In this document: in pieces, positions 47,596-59,339 of the stretch
How the letters are laid out: every line of letters begins with the position of its first letter
Position numbering within the stretch: the first letter of the stretch is position 1
Assembly (NCBI GenBank): GCA_008125075.1
Contig: VLTH01000001.1
Span: forward strand, 716,571 to 780,570
Direction: 5' to 3'
DNA from: Acetivibrio alkalicellulosi
GTDB lineage: Bacteria > Bacillota > Clostridia > Acetivibrionales > Acetivibrionaceae
Length of the DNA: 64,000 bases
Position numbers and translations under genes: made by a program
The notes under the pieces: model-generated
Databases searched by the model: none
The model's input: the letters and a program-made list of their open reading frames with translations, nothing else
Told to the model about the DNA's origin: nothing

Positions 47596-47660
47596 TGTAT
47601 TTACAGGCTTTAAACTACGCAACTTGAGTTTATGGAATATTTTTCTTCACATTTATTACA
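47596..47660 (+). repeat. Repeat family R2, right-half copy
   Basis: From ATTTACAGG to TTTTTCTTCAC this segment follows the right part of the element at 42741-42825 at about 80% identity, but the left inverted end is missing. It is followed by TTATTACACGCACCCTCT, which also recurs near 54075-54090. Confidence 0.55.
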
Positions 47661-47726
47661 CGCACCCTCTTTATATTGATAATAAGTTTAATGTTATTGC
47701 ATGAATTCTTCTAAATTTGTAATTAC

Positions 47727-47805
47727 TTCGTATTAAGAAAAATTAATACGAAATAAACTTAGAATTTCGTACTAAAAAAAAAGCTATTTACGAACAGGTT
47801 TATAA
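47727..47805 (+). promoter_or_regulatory. Palindrome and CGAA-type boxes upstream of the GH43 gene
   Basis: TTCGTATTAA (47727-47736) and TTAATACGAA (47743-47752) form a perfect 10-bp inverted repeat with a 6-nt spacer. The second arm continues AATACGAAATAAA, like the end of the conserved promoter blocks at 37411 and 45077. A further TTTACGAACA lies about 35 bp before the start codon. It may combine a SigI-like promoter with an operator; function inferred. Confidence 0.45.
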
Positions 47806-47817
47806 CAAATTTTTTGA

Positions 47818-49963
<2,146 letters not shown>

Positions 49964-49965
<2 letters not shown>

Positions 49966-50055
49966 TTCACCACAAAATATTTTGTAGTGAATTAGGGTGC
50001 TTCAGGTGGAGACTTAACTCCACCTGAAGAATATAAGGGCTAGTCCATCTTATAA
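49964..50055 (+). terminator. Tandem hairpins after the GH43 gene, second one part of repeat R1 (copy B)
   Basis: Hairpin 1: AATTCAC (49964-49970) with GTGAATT (49987-49993), the stem continued by ACAAAA/TTTTGT, overlapping the stop codon. Hairpin 2: TTCAGGTGGAG (50001-50011) with CTCCACCTGAA (50018-50028), an 11-bp perfect stem, followed by GAATATAAGGGCTAGTCCATCTTATAAAAT. The second part matches copy C near 59485-59550 and the short CTTCAGGTGGAG core of copies A and D. Confidence 0.65.
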
Positions 50056-50164
50056 AATGTTGATTCATAGAATCAAAAAAAAAATTTATAGTATCAGCAA
50101 AATTTGTTTTTTATTCGAACATATATAATAGATATGAATAAAAAATATTTGGGGGTAGGGTGTT

Positions 50165-52342
50165 ATGTTGAATAGAAAGAAAATTGTAAGTATAGTGATT
50201 GGGTTTGTAATGTTTGTGACATTAATTAATGGTTTGTTTCTGAGAGTTTATTCCACAACTAATAATGGAATTATCACTAATTTATCTGTAATGGACACAG
50301 AAAATGCAGATAATTGGTCTATAATGACAAACATTCAAGTTGGAAGCATTCTATACGGTGACAGAACTTATAAAGTAAAATCACTTCCGTCTGCTTACAT
50401 TGGAAGTGACTGGATTAGAGTTGCAAATGATTCAAAATTTTATTCTGGTAGTCAACTAGTTACATTTAACATTACACAAAATGCTACTGTCTATGTAGCT
50501 TATGATGACAGAATTGCATCAAAACCATCATGGCTTGAAGGATGGATTAATACAGGTGACAAGCTAGTTGATGATGAAACGGTAAATGTGTCTTTTACAC
50601 TTTATAAAAAGGATTTTCCTGCAAACTCTTTAGTATCTCTTGGTGCTAATGGTGCTTCATCAGGGTGTTGTATGTATAATATTATTGTTAAAGCATCTTA
50701 CAGTGGTCTTTATGGTGATTTAAATAGAGATGGTGTTATAGACTCTAGTGATATTGTTCTATTAAAAAGATATATTCTTGGGATTGTTGATTTTGACAAT
50801 AATCAGTTAAAATATGCTGATTTGAACCTTGATAATAGAGTTGATTCAACAGACTATAATATATTAAAAAGATATTTATTAGAAATTATCCCATCTATTC
50901 CACTTGGAAATATAACGCCAACGCCAACGCCAACGCCAACACCGACGCCAACGCCGACACCGACGCCAACGCCGACACCGACGCCAACGCCGACACCGAC
51001 GCCAACGCCGACACCGACGCCAACGCCGACACCGACGCCAACGCCGACACCGACTCAAGGGACAAGAAATGCATTTGCCAAGATAGAGGCTGAAAGCTAC
51101 AATGTCCTTAATTCCTCAACAATTGAGATAATAGGAACTGAAAACGGTGGAAGTGGACTTGGATATATTGAAAATGGCAATAGTGTAGTATTTAATAATG
51201 TAAACTTTGAAAATGGTGCGGCTTCCTTTACCGCAAATGTTGCAACTGAAATAAATACAAGTATTGAAGTTAGGCTCAATAATGCAACAGGACTTCTTTT
51301 AGGTACTTTGACAGTTTCTCCAACTGGAGGTTGGAACGAATATCAACAATTGTCAACTAACATTAACAATGTAACAGGTATAAATAACGTTTGTTTAAGA
51401 TTCACAGGTCCAGTAAATATAGACTGGTTTTCCTTTTCTTCTTCAAGTATTGCTCCAACACCAAATGACAATATAGCAGATGGATTTGCAGAGGGTACTA
51501 CAGGTGGAACAGGTGGAACTATGGTGACTGTTACCAATGCATCAGAGCTTAGAACTGCCGCTGGTTCATCATCAAGAATGATAATTACTGTTGATGGCAA
51601 TATAGATCTTGGTTCATCTGCACTTAGTGTATCTTCAAACAAAACAATACAAGGAAAAAACTCTAATAGTACTATTAAAGGCTGTATTTCTATTAGAAAT
51701 GTTAGTAATGTAATTATTAGAAATCTTAACATTACTAATCCTACAGGTGCAGGTACAGGGGATGGTATTGAAGTTTCTGGGAGCACGAAAGTTTTTATTA
51801 CAAAGTGTACAATTTATGATTGCTCAGACGGTGCTATAGATATTGTGAGGGGATCAGATTATGTTACAGTTTCATGGTGTCGTTTCCGTTATCCAAACCA
51901 AAGAGAACACAATTTTACAAATCTTATAGGTAATGGTGACAATGTTTCAACCGATGCTGGAAAGCTCCATGTAACAATGCATCATAATTGGTATGATAAC
52001 GGATGTGATCAAAGAATGCCCCGTGTTCGTTATGGAAAGGTTCATGTGTATAACAATTACTATGGTTCCCCTGGCGCACTCTATAATATTGGTGTAGGTG
52101 TTTATAGTCAAATACTTGTTGAAAATAACTATTTTGAAAATCAAAGAAATGCTTGGAGAAATTATAGTAATAATAGCAGTGATCAAGGTCAAATACAATG
52201 GAATAACGGAAATGTATTTATAAATACTAGTATTCCTTCATGGGCACCAAATTCAAATGTTTTTAAACCACCTTATAGCTATAATATGGATCCAGGCAAC
52301 AATGTTAAGAGTATCGTAACTGCAGGAGCTGGTAATAGATAA
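50165..52342 (+). CDS. Cellulosomal pectate lyase (PL1) with internal dockerin and CBM6
   Basis: 725 residues behind GGGGGTAGGG. Signal peptide about 1-31; an N-terminal beta-rich domain (about 33-178, containing [12 protein letters not shown]) of a kind seen in other secreted pectinases but not named here; a dockerin (181-245); a Thr-Pro linker (254-299); CBM6 (300-426); and a PL1 parallel beta-helix domain (433-725). PL1 signatures: VDGNIDLGS start, IIRNLNI, DAIDI-type [26 protein letters not shown], and RMPRVRYG, which holds the catalytic arginine. It would cleave polygalacturonate by beta-elimination with calcium. The dockerin lies before the binding and catalytic modules, unusual for the family. 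Confidence 0.93.
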   Translation: MLNRKKIVSIVIGFVMFVTLINGLFLRVYSTTNNGIITNLSVMDTENADNWSIMTNIQVGSILYGDRTYKVKSLPSAYIGSDWIRVANDSKFYSGSQLVTFNITQNATVYVAYDDRIASKPSWLEGWINTGDKLVDDETVNVSFTLYKKDFPANSLVSLGANGASSGCCMYNIIVKASYSGLYGDLNRDGVIDSSDIVLLKRYILGIVDFDNNQLKYADLNLDNRVDSTDYNILKRYLLEIIPSIPLGNITPTPTPTPTPTPTPTPTPTPTPTPTPTPTPTPTPTPTPTPTPTPTPTQGTRNAFAKIEAESYNVLNSSTIEIIGTENGGSGLGYIENGNSVVFNNVNFENGAASFTANVATEINTSIEVRLNNATGLLLGTLTVSPTGGWNEYQQLSTNINNVTGINNVCLRFTGPVNIDWFSFSSSSIAPTPNDNIADGFAEGTTGGTGGTMVTVTNASELRTAAGSSSRMIITVDGNIDLGSSALSVSSNKTIQGKNSNSTIKGCISIRNVSNVIIRNLNITNPTGAGTGDGIEVSGSTKVFITKCTIYDCSDGAIDIVRGSDYVTVSWCRFRYPNQREHNFTNLIGNGDNVSTDAGKLHVTMHHNWYDNGCDQRMPRVRYGKVHVYNNYYGSPGALYNIGVGVYSQILVENNYFENQRNAWRNYSNNSSDQGQIQWNNGNVFINTSIPSWAPNSNVFKPPYSYNMDPGNNVKSIVTAGAGNR
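50921..51056 (+). repeat. GC-rich Thr-Pro linker microsatellite
   Basis: An imperfect tandem array of 6-bp codon pairs (CCAACG, CCGACG, CCGACA) encodes about 45 alternating Thr and Pro residues. It is strikingly GC-rich against the AT-rich background. It should be length-variable and may be O-glycosylated in the protein. Confidence 0.9.
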
Positions 52343-52352
52343 TTATTTTATT

Positions 52353-52412
52353 AAGAGAATTCAGAATTCAAGTATAAGAAAAAACTTAAAACACTGAATA
52401 CTGAATTCTCTT
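52353..52412. terminator. Bidirectional terminator between PL1 gene and small minus-strand gene
   Basis: AAGAGAATTCAG (52353-52364) is the exact complement of CTGAATTCTCTT (52401-52412). The 36-nt interval is A-rich. The element sits between convergent genes, ending just before the small gene's stop codon. Confidence 0.6.
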
Positions 52413-52425
52413 TGAATTTACCGTG

Positions 52426-52635
52426 TTAATGAAGATTTTGTTCATCAGTATCAATTGTATCTACATATAGATTTCTTAGTTCATCTTCTGCTGAGCAACT
52501 TTGTTTATAATACCAATCAAAAACTTTTTTAGTGATTTCTTTTTGACTTCCTGATACCTTTTCAGGAAAAATAGCAACTAATTTGTGTGTGTCTTTGTCT
52601 TTAAGACCTACTTTTACTGATTCATTAAAATTCAT
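52426..52635 (-). CDS. Small acidic hypothetical protein (69 aa)
   Basis: Start ATG 52635 is preceded by GGACGGAG with a 7-nt gap, which supports translation. The 69 residues contain VGLKDKDTHKLVAIFPEKVSG and a charged helix (KEITKKVFDWYYKQ). There is no signal peptide or membrane segment, and no family was recognised. A decayed second copy at 44921-44990 shows that the sequence has been duplicated in this region. Convergent with the pectate lyase gene. Confidence 0.7.
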   Translation of the reverse strand: MNFNESVKVGLKDKDTHKLVAIFPEKVSGSQKEITKKVFDWYYKQSCSAEDELRNLYVDTIDTDEQNLH

Positions 52636-52704
52636 AAAAACTCCGTCCTTATCTTTTTTATTATACTTAGAATTTCAAAATTAGAAAGTATTTATACAAA
52701 AAAA

Positions 52705-52970
52705 TTATACTTGCTCATTTACAGTTTCTTTTAAACATGGTGTTTGGCTTTTCACACTACTAAATATCATTCCTAAAACAATCATTAAAGTACCAACCCA
52801 TTGTTGCCACTTTGGACACTCTCTAAGTATTAAAATAGATAAAATAAGAGATGTGAGTGGTATTATGCCATAGAAAACAGCAGATGTAGATGCTTCACAC
52901 CGTTTAATACCAGCATACCAAAGTATAAAAGCAAATGCAGTTACAATAACTCTGTGGATTAGATTGTTAA
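52705..52970 (-). pseudogene. C-terminal remnant of an EamA/DMT-family transporter
   Basis: Read on the minus strand, the frame ending at 52705 gives VIVTAFAFILWYAGIKRCEAS, then AVFYGIIPLTSLILSILILRE and WVGTLMIVLGMIFS, the last two helices of an EamA (RhaT-like) drug/metabolite transporter. The first three quarters of the protein are missing and a stop lies just upstream. It is a decayed gene end, not functional. Confidence 0.75.
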
Positions 52971-53063
52971 TTAATATATACTAAGAAGTGTCTATTAATT
53001 GTTTAATATTTTTATGAGGTCATATAGAAAGAGTAAAAAAATAATTTTATTAATGAATTATTT

Positions 53064-53103
53064 ACAAATTATTAATTGACAGATTAATAATTTGTAGTAT
53101 AAA
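53064..53103 (+). promoter_or_regulatory. SigA-type promoter embedded in a 13-bp palindrome
   Basis: ACAAATTATTAAT (53064-53076) and ATTAATAATTTGT (53083-53095) form a perfect inverted repeat with a 6-nt spacer. TTGACA (53076-53081) and TATAAA (53098-53103), 16 bp apart, fit a vegetative promoter pointing to the gene at 53331. A dimeric repressor bound to the palindrome would cover the -35 and spacer. Regulator unknown. Confidence 0.5.
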
Positions 53104-53330
53104 ATTAAAATAGTTAATGTATTTTATATAATATAAATTCCTTGGGAGAATTTATACAATGGTATTATTTGTGATTTATGTTGGACATTGGGAGTAATAA
53201 TAATCAAAAAATTCAAATGAAAGAAACTGTGGTTTTTTACTGAATTAGTCTTCAAACTAACAGTCTATGCATCTTTTTTGAATGCTTAGAAATGTTGAAG
53301 ATCTAATTAGAATAGAAAGGAGATACTCAA

Positions 53331-53951
53331 ATGGAACTTATACCCTACAACAATATCATTACAAATGTTGACAAAAAAAACAAGTCAAATATTATAGTAA
53401 ATGAAATATTTCTTGATGGAAAAATAAAAAAAGCAGAACAAATTGATGAAGATGAAAAAAGCTTTGGTATCTTTATGCATTCCCTAATACTTAGTAACTA
53501 TGCTGAAGTTATGAAAGTAAATAACAGTGAATATAATGTAATAGGTAATGAATTTGAAAAGGCAATATTTAAATTTACTGCATCAAAAGGTTTTAATAAA
53601 GGGCTTATTGAGACTATTGCTCCAAAAGTAAATGAGCTCACCTTTGAATATGATAACAACTTAAAAGTTTCTACTCATATGATAAATGAAAAAATGAGAA
53701 TTGTTTCAAAAGGCACGCCAGATAAGCTTTTAAAAAGATGTTCACACATTCTTCATGATTCTAAATTTGTGAAAATTACAAGCATGATTTATAAAGAAGT
53801 AAATTCAAAGTTATTTGAAATGATTGAAAGATGCCACAGTGTTTATGCTATTGCAATAAAAGATATTTCAAAAATTAACAAGATTTTAAGTAGAGATACA
53901 TATGTTAGAGATATGACTCTTGTGGCTCTTGTAGGAATGGTAGTTACATAG
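53331..53951 (+). CDS. Free-standing P-type ATPase nucleotide-binding-domain relic
   Basis: 206 residues behind a strong AAAGGAG. The sequence follows the N-domain of Ca2+-type P-type ATPases: VNEIFLDGKI, VIGNEFEKAI in place of GDPTE-A, the nucleotide-site FEYDNNLKVST, VSKGTPDKLLKRCSHIL in place of KGAPD, and an end like LTLVGLVGM (MTLVALVGMVVT). The phosphorylation motif DKTGT is replaced by DKKNK near residue 15, the P-domain is absent, and there are no membrane helices. It cannot pump ions. Either it is a remnant kept in frame by chance, or a small soluble ATP-binding protein derived from a pump. The good ribosome-binding site and promoter favour expression. Confidence 0.75.
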   Translation: MELIPYNNIITNVDKKNKSNIIVNEIFLDGKIKKAEQIDEDEKSFGIFMHSLILSNYAEVMKVNNSEYNVIGNEFEKAIFKFTASKGFNKGLIETIAPKVNELTFEYDNNLKVSTHMINEKMRIVSKGTPDKLLKRCSHILHDSKFVKITSMIYKEVNSKLFEMIERCHSVYAIAIKDISKINKILSRDTYVRDMTLVALVGMVVT

Positions 53952-54059
53952 TTATCAAAAAAAATATATATAGTTACTGTCTGGAAGTTGAAAAAACAAA
54001 CTTTTTTCTTATAAGCTACAATATTTGATTTTAATTAAATATTCCCGTTATGTGGGGGC

Positions 54060-54095
54060 ATGTTATTCTTCACTTTTGTTGCACACACCCTGCTG
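54060..54095 (+). repeat. Repeat family R2 fragment
   Basis: The segment around TTATTCTTCACTTTTGTTGCACACACCCTGCT resembles 47645-47680 (about 75%), the outer right flank of the R2 element. Fragment only. Confidence 0.4.
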
Positions 54096-54169
54096 TATTT
54101 TTAGAGTTATATTTTTTTGTAAATTATGATAAGCTATTTAGGATTAATGTTTTTGAGGTGTTTTTATAG

Positions 54170-55072
54170 ATGGGAAAAGGACTAAAAGATGACAATAGAA
54201 AAAGAAATTACTTGCTATTGGTAGAGAGCTTTTATGATGAAGGTAAAATTGACAAGGCTTTGGAATTTTACAAAAAATCACTAAAATTTGTTAAAGACAA
54301 AAATGAAAAGATTGACTTAATGCTTAATATAGCGTTGCTAAATGATGAAATTGGTGATAAACAAGAGGCATTAAAGATTTATCATGAAATAATAAATAAT
54401 GAACCTAAATATGCTGGAGCCTATTATGGTATAGCAATTATTTATGATGATTTAGGAGATAAGGAAAAAGCATTGGATTACTTTTATAAGGCTATTGAAT
54501 GGGATCCATATTATGATAGGGCATATTTTTATGTGGCAAACATCTTTGATGAGTGGGGAGAAAAACACAAGGCGTTGGAATACTATCAAAAAGTAATTAA
54601 AATTAAACAGGATGATTATATAGCTTTTAACAATATGGGAGCTATATATGAAGAATTAAAGGAATATAATAAGGCTTTAGATATGGTAAATAAAAGCATA
54701 GCTATAAGTTTAAATTATTTTAAGTCTTTGTTCAATAAAGGAGTAATTTTAAAACACCTTGGAAATGAAGAAGAAGCGATTTATTTTTATAACAAATCCA
54801 TAGATGTAAATCCCCACTATCCTTATTCATATCTTAATAAATCTGTTATTTATATAGAACGTGGAGATTTTAGCAATGCTATTGAGGTATTAACATTAGG
54901 AATAAATAAAAATCCAGATACAGGATTTTTGTACTATAATAGAGCCTGTTCTTATGGCAAAACGGGACAAAAAGAATTAGCAAGAGAAGATTTAAATAAA
55001 GCTATTGAACTATATCCAAGGTTTAGAGAAATATCAAAGACAGATTCTGATTTAGCCCATGTTTTTAACTAA
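54170..55072 (+). CDS. Tetratricopeptide-repeat protein
   Basis: 300 residues made almost wholly of about seven or eight TPR units of 34 residues (for example KALEFYKKSLKF, ALKIYHEIINNEPKYAGAYYGIA, KALDYFYKAIEWDPYYDRAYFY, AIEVLTLGINKNPDTGFLYYNRAC). There is no signal peptide or membrane segment, so it is a cytoplasmic protein-interaction scaffold. GAGGTG precedes the ATG. The partner is unknown; the gene stands alone between the P-type ATPase relic and the mannanase gene. Confidence 0.93.
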   Translation: MGKGLKDDNRKRNYLLLVESFYDEGKIDKALEFYKKSLKFVKDKNEKIDLMLNIALLNDEIGDKQEALKIYHEIINNEPKYAGAYYGIAIIYDDLGDKEKALDYFYKAIEWDPYYDRAYFYVANIFDEWGEKHKALEYYQKVIKIKQDDYIAFNNMGAIYEELKEYNKALDMVNKSIAISLNYFKSLFNKGVILKHLGNEEEAIYFYNKSIDVNPHYPYSYLNKSVIYIERGDFSNAIEVLTLGINKNPDTGFLYYNRACSYGKTGQKELAREDLNKAIELYPRFREISKTDSDLAHVFN

Positions 55073-55357
55073 ATTTAACTTTACCCTTTAAATTAATTGT
55101 AAGATGACTGAATATGTAGTAATATAAATATATAAATAAAATTTTATATATGAACTTTAGTTATATATTATATACGAATCACTTTTTAATAATCTATTAT
55201 TCTTAAACGCGCAACACTATTTGTTTATCAACAAATCCAGATTCTTAGTTTAATTCAATGCTCAGTTTTTACATGAGTCATACTTTTGTTGCTTTAACAC
55301 ATGAAATAAGCAATAAAAGTTAATAATGTTTTATTTATTATTAAGGGAGGAGTTTTT

Positions 55358-57115
55358 ATGAATAAGAAAACTTCAATAATGGTTTTCTTAGTATTAGTAT
55401 TGGCAGCTCTAATACCATCAGTAAGCTTTACTACCATTAGTGCTAATGAGGGATTAAGGTATGAGTTTAAGGATGGTGTTCATAATGGAGCTCAAATTCA
55501 CACTGACTTTGTTGGACAAACTGATGATGGTGAAGAATTTTCACTTAAAGGAACCAGCGTTTTTATTGAGCAAAGGGGAACAAGCACATCGGTTAATGTT
55601 GAAGTCAGAAGAGCTGGGCTTTATGAATTGATTATTTCCTATGCACAGCCATATGACAAAAACAAAAAGGTTCAATATCTTAATGTAAATGGCTCTAATC
55701 AGGGAGAGGTAAGCTTTAAGTACTGTCTTGATTGGAGGGAATTTTCAGCAGGTATTGTAAAACTTGATGAGGGAATTAATAATATTCAATTTGAAAGCTA
55801 CTGGGGATATAATTTCTTTAATTATTTAATTGTTAAACCTGCCGATGAGAGCATTACAAATCTAATAGTTGAAAAAACACTGGTTAATCCTAATGCTACA
55901 GATGAGGCAAAATCTCTTATGAGCTATCTTGTTGATATATATGGCAAGCATATACTTTCAGGACAACAAGAACTATGTGGATCACATAATTACGAAGGTG
56001 CTTATGCTGAGTTTACATATTTAAAGGAATTAACAGGCAAAATGCCCGCAGTTAGGGGTTTTGACTTTATGAATTATAGGGCTGGTACAGATTCAACTGG
56101 TAAAAAATTAGGTTGGGATGATCTATGTGCAGAGCGTGTTATAGATTGGTACAATGAAAAAGGTGGCATACCAACTGTTTGCTGGCACTGGTTTTCACCA
56201 GGTGATATTGGCGGAAGTGGTGATCGTAGCTTTTATACAGATGATACAACATTTAGTATATCAAAGGCATTGACTCCTGGTACACCAGAGAATATTGCAA
56301 TGCTTGCAGACATTGAGTTTATGGCTGGAAAGCTTAAACAGGTACAGGATGCGGGAGTTCCTGTATTATGGAGACCACTTCATGAAGCAGAAGGTGGTTG
56401 GTTCTGGTGGGGGGCAGAAGGATCTGAGCCTTGTGTAGAGCTTTATAGGCTACTTTATGATAAGTTTACGTATGAATATGGATTAAATAATCTTATATGG
56501 GTGTGGACTTCTTATGATTTTGAGACATCACCAGCATGGTATCCAGGTGATGATGTTGTTGATATAGTTGGTTATGACAAATATAATGCAAAAGACGGGC
56601 TACCAAATGGAAGTGCTATTTCTTCAACATTTTATAATTTAGTACAACTTACAGGTGGCAAGAAGATGGTTGCAATGACTGAAAACGACACTATTCCTAG
56701 AGTTTCGAATCTCATTAATGAAATGGCTGGATGGCTCTATTTTTGTCCGTGGTACGGTTGGTGGGTTACATCAGAACAGAATAATCCAAAAGAATGGTTA
56801 ATTGAAATGTATCAAAGTGATTACTGTATAACATTAGATGAACTTCCAGATCTAAAAACATACCCTTTATCAGGTTTTGTATCATCACCACCTAAACCAT
56901 CAATTCTCTATGGAGACTTAAATGGAGATGGAAGAATAGATTCAACAGATATAGTTTTAATGAGAAGATATATTCTTGAAATTATTGATGGATTTAGTGT
57001 TCCTAAAGAAGTGGCTGATGTAAATGGGGATGGCGTTATAGATTCAAGTGATTACATACTTATGAGGAGATATTTATTAGAGATAATAACAGACTTCCCT
57101 GTTGCTAGAAACTAA
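55358..57115 (+). CDS. Cellulosomal beta-mannanase, CBM35-GH26-dockerin
   Basis: 585 residues behind GGGAGGAG. Signal peptide about 1-29; CBM35-like module (about 32-160); GH26 domain (about 178-505); dockerin (522-585). GH26 catalytic residues are visible: acid/base Glu343 in WRPLHEAEGGWFWWG and nucleophile Glu442 in AMTENDTIP, with HWFSPGD and VGYDKYN at the expected places. It cleaves beta-1,4-mannan backbones outside the cell. The order CBM35-GH26-dockerin is that of Man26A of Clostridium thermocellum. The dockerin is nearly the same as those of the two GH9 genes downstream. An ACGAATCAC box lies about 180 bp upstream. Confidence 0.95.
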   Translation: MNKKTSIMVFLVLVLAALIPSVSFTTISANEGLRYEFKDGVHNGAQIHTDFVGQTDDGEEFSLKGTSVFIEQRGTSTSVNVEVRRAGLYELIISYAQPYDKNKKVQYLNVNGSNQGEVSFKYCLDWREFSAGIVKLDEGINNIQFESYWGYNFFNYLIVKPADESITNLIVEKTLVNPNATDEAKSLMSYLVDIYGKHILSGQQELCGSHNYEGAYAEFTYLKELTGKMPAVRGFDFMNYRAGTDSTGKKLGWDDLCAERVIDWYNEKGGIPTVCWHWFSPGDIGGSGDRSFYTDDTTFSISKALTPGTPENIAMLADIEFMAGKLKQVQDAGVPVLWRPLHEAEGGWFWWGAEGSEPCVELYRLLYDKFTYEYGLNNLIWVWTSYDFETSPAWYPGDDVVDIVGYDKYNAKDGLPNGSAISSTFYNLVQLTGGKKMVAMTENDTIPRVSNLINEMAGWLYFCPWYGWWVTSEQNNPKEWLIEMYQSDYCITLDELPDLKTYPLSGFVSSPPKPSILYGDLNGDGRIDSTDIVLMRRYILEIIDGFSVPKEVADVNGDGVIDSSDYILMRRYLLEIITDFPVARN

Positions 57116-57277
57116 AATAGACATTTATAAGCATAAAGCTCACTAATACAGAACAAAAACCTATAATGCTGCTAATGTGCTTATATGTTTTAGTAACAAA
57201 TTTACGGGTTTAAAGCTTTATTTAATTTAATGCAGCCTAGAGCTGATAAAATATAATAATTAGAAAGGGTTGGGAAA

Positions 57278-59119
57278 ATGAAAAAGAGTAAATTTTATGT
57301 AAGTCGAACAAGTGCTTGGATAATAAGTCTTGTTATCCTTGCCACATTAGTAGTTTCAGGAGGTACTATAGGAAATGCTTCAGGTGCACAGTATGACTAT
57401 GCAAGAGCATTGCAGTATTCTCTGCTTTTCTATGATTCAAACATGTGTGGTACTGGCGTTGCAGAAAACAGTTTATACAGTTGGAGAAATAATTGTCACG
57501 TTTATGATGCAAAACTACCTCTTGACTCAACAAACACTAATATGTCAGATAGTTTTATTAATAGGAACAGAAGTGTGCTTGATCCTAATGGAACTGGAAC
57601 AATCGATGTTGCAGGCGGATTTCATGATGCAGGCGACCATGTAAAATTTGGAATGCCACAAGCTTATTCTGCATCCACACTAGGGTGGGGATTTTATGAA
57701 TTTAGAGATTCATTTGAAGCAACAGGACAAGCTGCTCATATGAAGAGAATTTTAAGATATTTCAATGATTATTTTATGAAAACCACATTTTTGGATTCTT
57801 CAGGTAAAATGGTTGCTTTTTGTTATCAAGTGGGTGATGGAGATGTAGATCATAGGTATTGGAATGCGCCTGAAAATGATACAATGGAAAGAAAAGGTTG
57901 GTTTGCCACTTCAGAATTACCTTCAACTGACGTTGTGGCGGCTGCTGCTGCTTCTCTTGCGGCCAATTATATGAATTTTAAAGATGAAGATCCTCAATAT
58001 GCACAAAAGAATCTTCAATATGCAAAAGCTATGTTTGATTTTGCATATTCAAATAGTAAGCAAGTTAATAGAGATGGACCTAAAATTTATTATAATTCAT
58101 CTAAATGGGAAGATGATTATTGCTGGGCAGCAGCATGGCTTTATTTGGCAACTCAAGATGATTTTTATTTAGACGAATTATTTAAACTCTATGATTATTA
58201 TGCTCCTCCATGGTGGACACATTGTTGGAATGATGTGTGGGTTGGCACAGCAAGTATTTTAGCTCAAATAAATGACTTATATGATAAAAATAGTCAGAAT
58301 TTTGAAGATAGATTCAAAAGAGCTGCAAATAGAAATCCTTATGAAGAAATAGACTTCTGGAGCCAGGTAGCATTATTAGTAGAAAACTGGATGAATGGTA
58401 GAACTGTAACTATTACACCTGGTGGATATGCATTTTTAGATCAATGGGGTTCTGCTAGATATAATACTGCTACTCAATTAGCAGCTCTTGTTTATGATAA
58501 GCATAATAGTGGTGGTAGACCATCAAAATACAGCGAGTGGGCAAGATCACAAATGAACTACTTAATGGGGAATAATCCAAGGAACCTTTCGTATATAGTT
58601 GGCTATAATAATAATTCCGTTAAGTTTCCACATCACAGGGCAGCATCTGGCACCACTCATGCTGAAGATCCATCTACACACAAACATGTTTTATATGGAG
58701 CTTTAGTTGGTGGACCTGGTCGAAATGACGAACATATAGATGTTACACATGACTACATATATAATGAAGTGGCAATAGACTATAATGCTGCATTTGTTGG
58801 AGCATGTGCAGGTCTTTATGAATTTTTTGGAGATTCATCCATGAGCGTTACACCAAACTTCCCACCAAATGCAAGAACAATTAATGACAACAATAACACC
58901 AATCCTACAATCATATATGGTGATTTGAATGGTGATGGAAGAGTAGATTCAATAGATATAGTTTTATTAAGAAGATATATTCTTGAAATAATTAATGGAT
59001 TTAGTGTACCAAAAGAGGCAGCTGACCTCAATGGAGATGGTGTTATAGACTCGACTGACTATATTATTCTTAGAAGATATTTATTGGAAATAATATCAAG
59101 CTTTCCGGTAAATAGATAA
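57278..59119 (+). CDS. Cellulosomal GH9 endoglucanase, GH9-dockerin
   Basis: 613 residues with a signal peptide (about 1-37), a GH9 domain (about 38-535) with GGFHDAGDHVKFG (Asp117, Asp120), KFPHHRAASG and NEVAIDYNAAFVGA, and a dockerin (547-611) directly after a short Asn/Thr linker. No Ig-like or CBM module is present, so substrate targeting depends on the scaffoldin. It is a close paralogue of the GH9 at 61594-63954 through the catalytic domain, indicating a local duplication. The gene follows the mannanase gene by 160 bp on the same strand. Confidence 0.96.
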   Translation: MKKSKFYVSRTSAWIISLVILATLVVSGGTIGNASGAQYDYARALQYSLLFYDSNMCGTGVAENSLYSWRNNCHVYDAKLPLDSTNTNMSDSFINRNRSVLDPNGTGTIDVAGGFHDAGDHVKFGMPQAYSASTLGWGFYEFRDSFEATGQAAHMKRILRYFNDYFMKTTFLDSSGKMVAFCYQVGDGDVDHRYWNAPENDTMERKGWFATSELPSTDVVAAAAASLAANYMNFKDEDPQYAQKNLQYAKAMFDFAYSNSKQVNRDGPKIYYNSSKWEDDYCWAAAWLYLATQDDFYLDELFKLYDYYAPPWWTHCWNDVWVGTASILAQINDLYDKNSQNFEDRFKRAANRNPYEEIDFWSQVALLVENWMNGRTVTITPGGYAFLDQWGSARYNTATQLAALVYDKHNSGGRPSKYSEWARSQMNYLMGNNPRNLSYIVGYNNNSVKFPHHRAASGTTHAEDPSTHKHVLYGALVGGPGRNDEHIDVTHDYIYNEVAIDYNAAFVGACAGLYEFFGDSSMSVTPNFPPNARTINDNNNTNPTIIYGDLNGDGRVDSIDIVLLRRYILEIINGFSVPKEAADLNGDGVIDSTDYIILRRYLLEIISSFPVNR

Positions 59120-59225
59120 AATATTGATTAGGATTTTTCATGTGGACTATTTATAGCAAATAAGGTCTAAAGTAAAATTATAGACCAAGTAATATTGTCT
59201 AAAATTCCTAAATTTTAATATGTTT

Positions 59226-59264
59226 AAATTATCCCATAGTAGTAATTGTGGGATAATTTTTTTT
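59226..59264 (+). terminator. Intrinsic terminator after the GH9-dockerin gene
   Basis: AAATTATCCCA (59226-59236) pairs with TGGGATAATTT (59249-59259), followed by a T-run to 59264. Typical rho-independent terminator, about 110 bp past the stop. Confidence 0.9.
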
Positions 59265-59339
59265 AAAAATTTTGGAAAAAAGTAAAAGATCTAAAAGGTT
59301 AAAAAAAACAGTATCTATATACCCTTATGTTATGATAAA

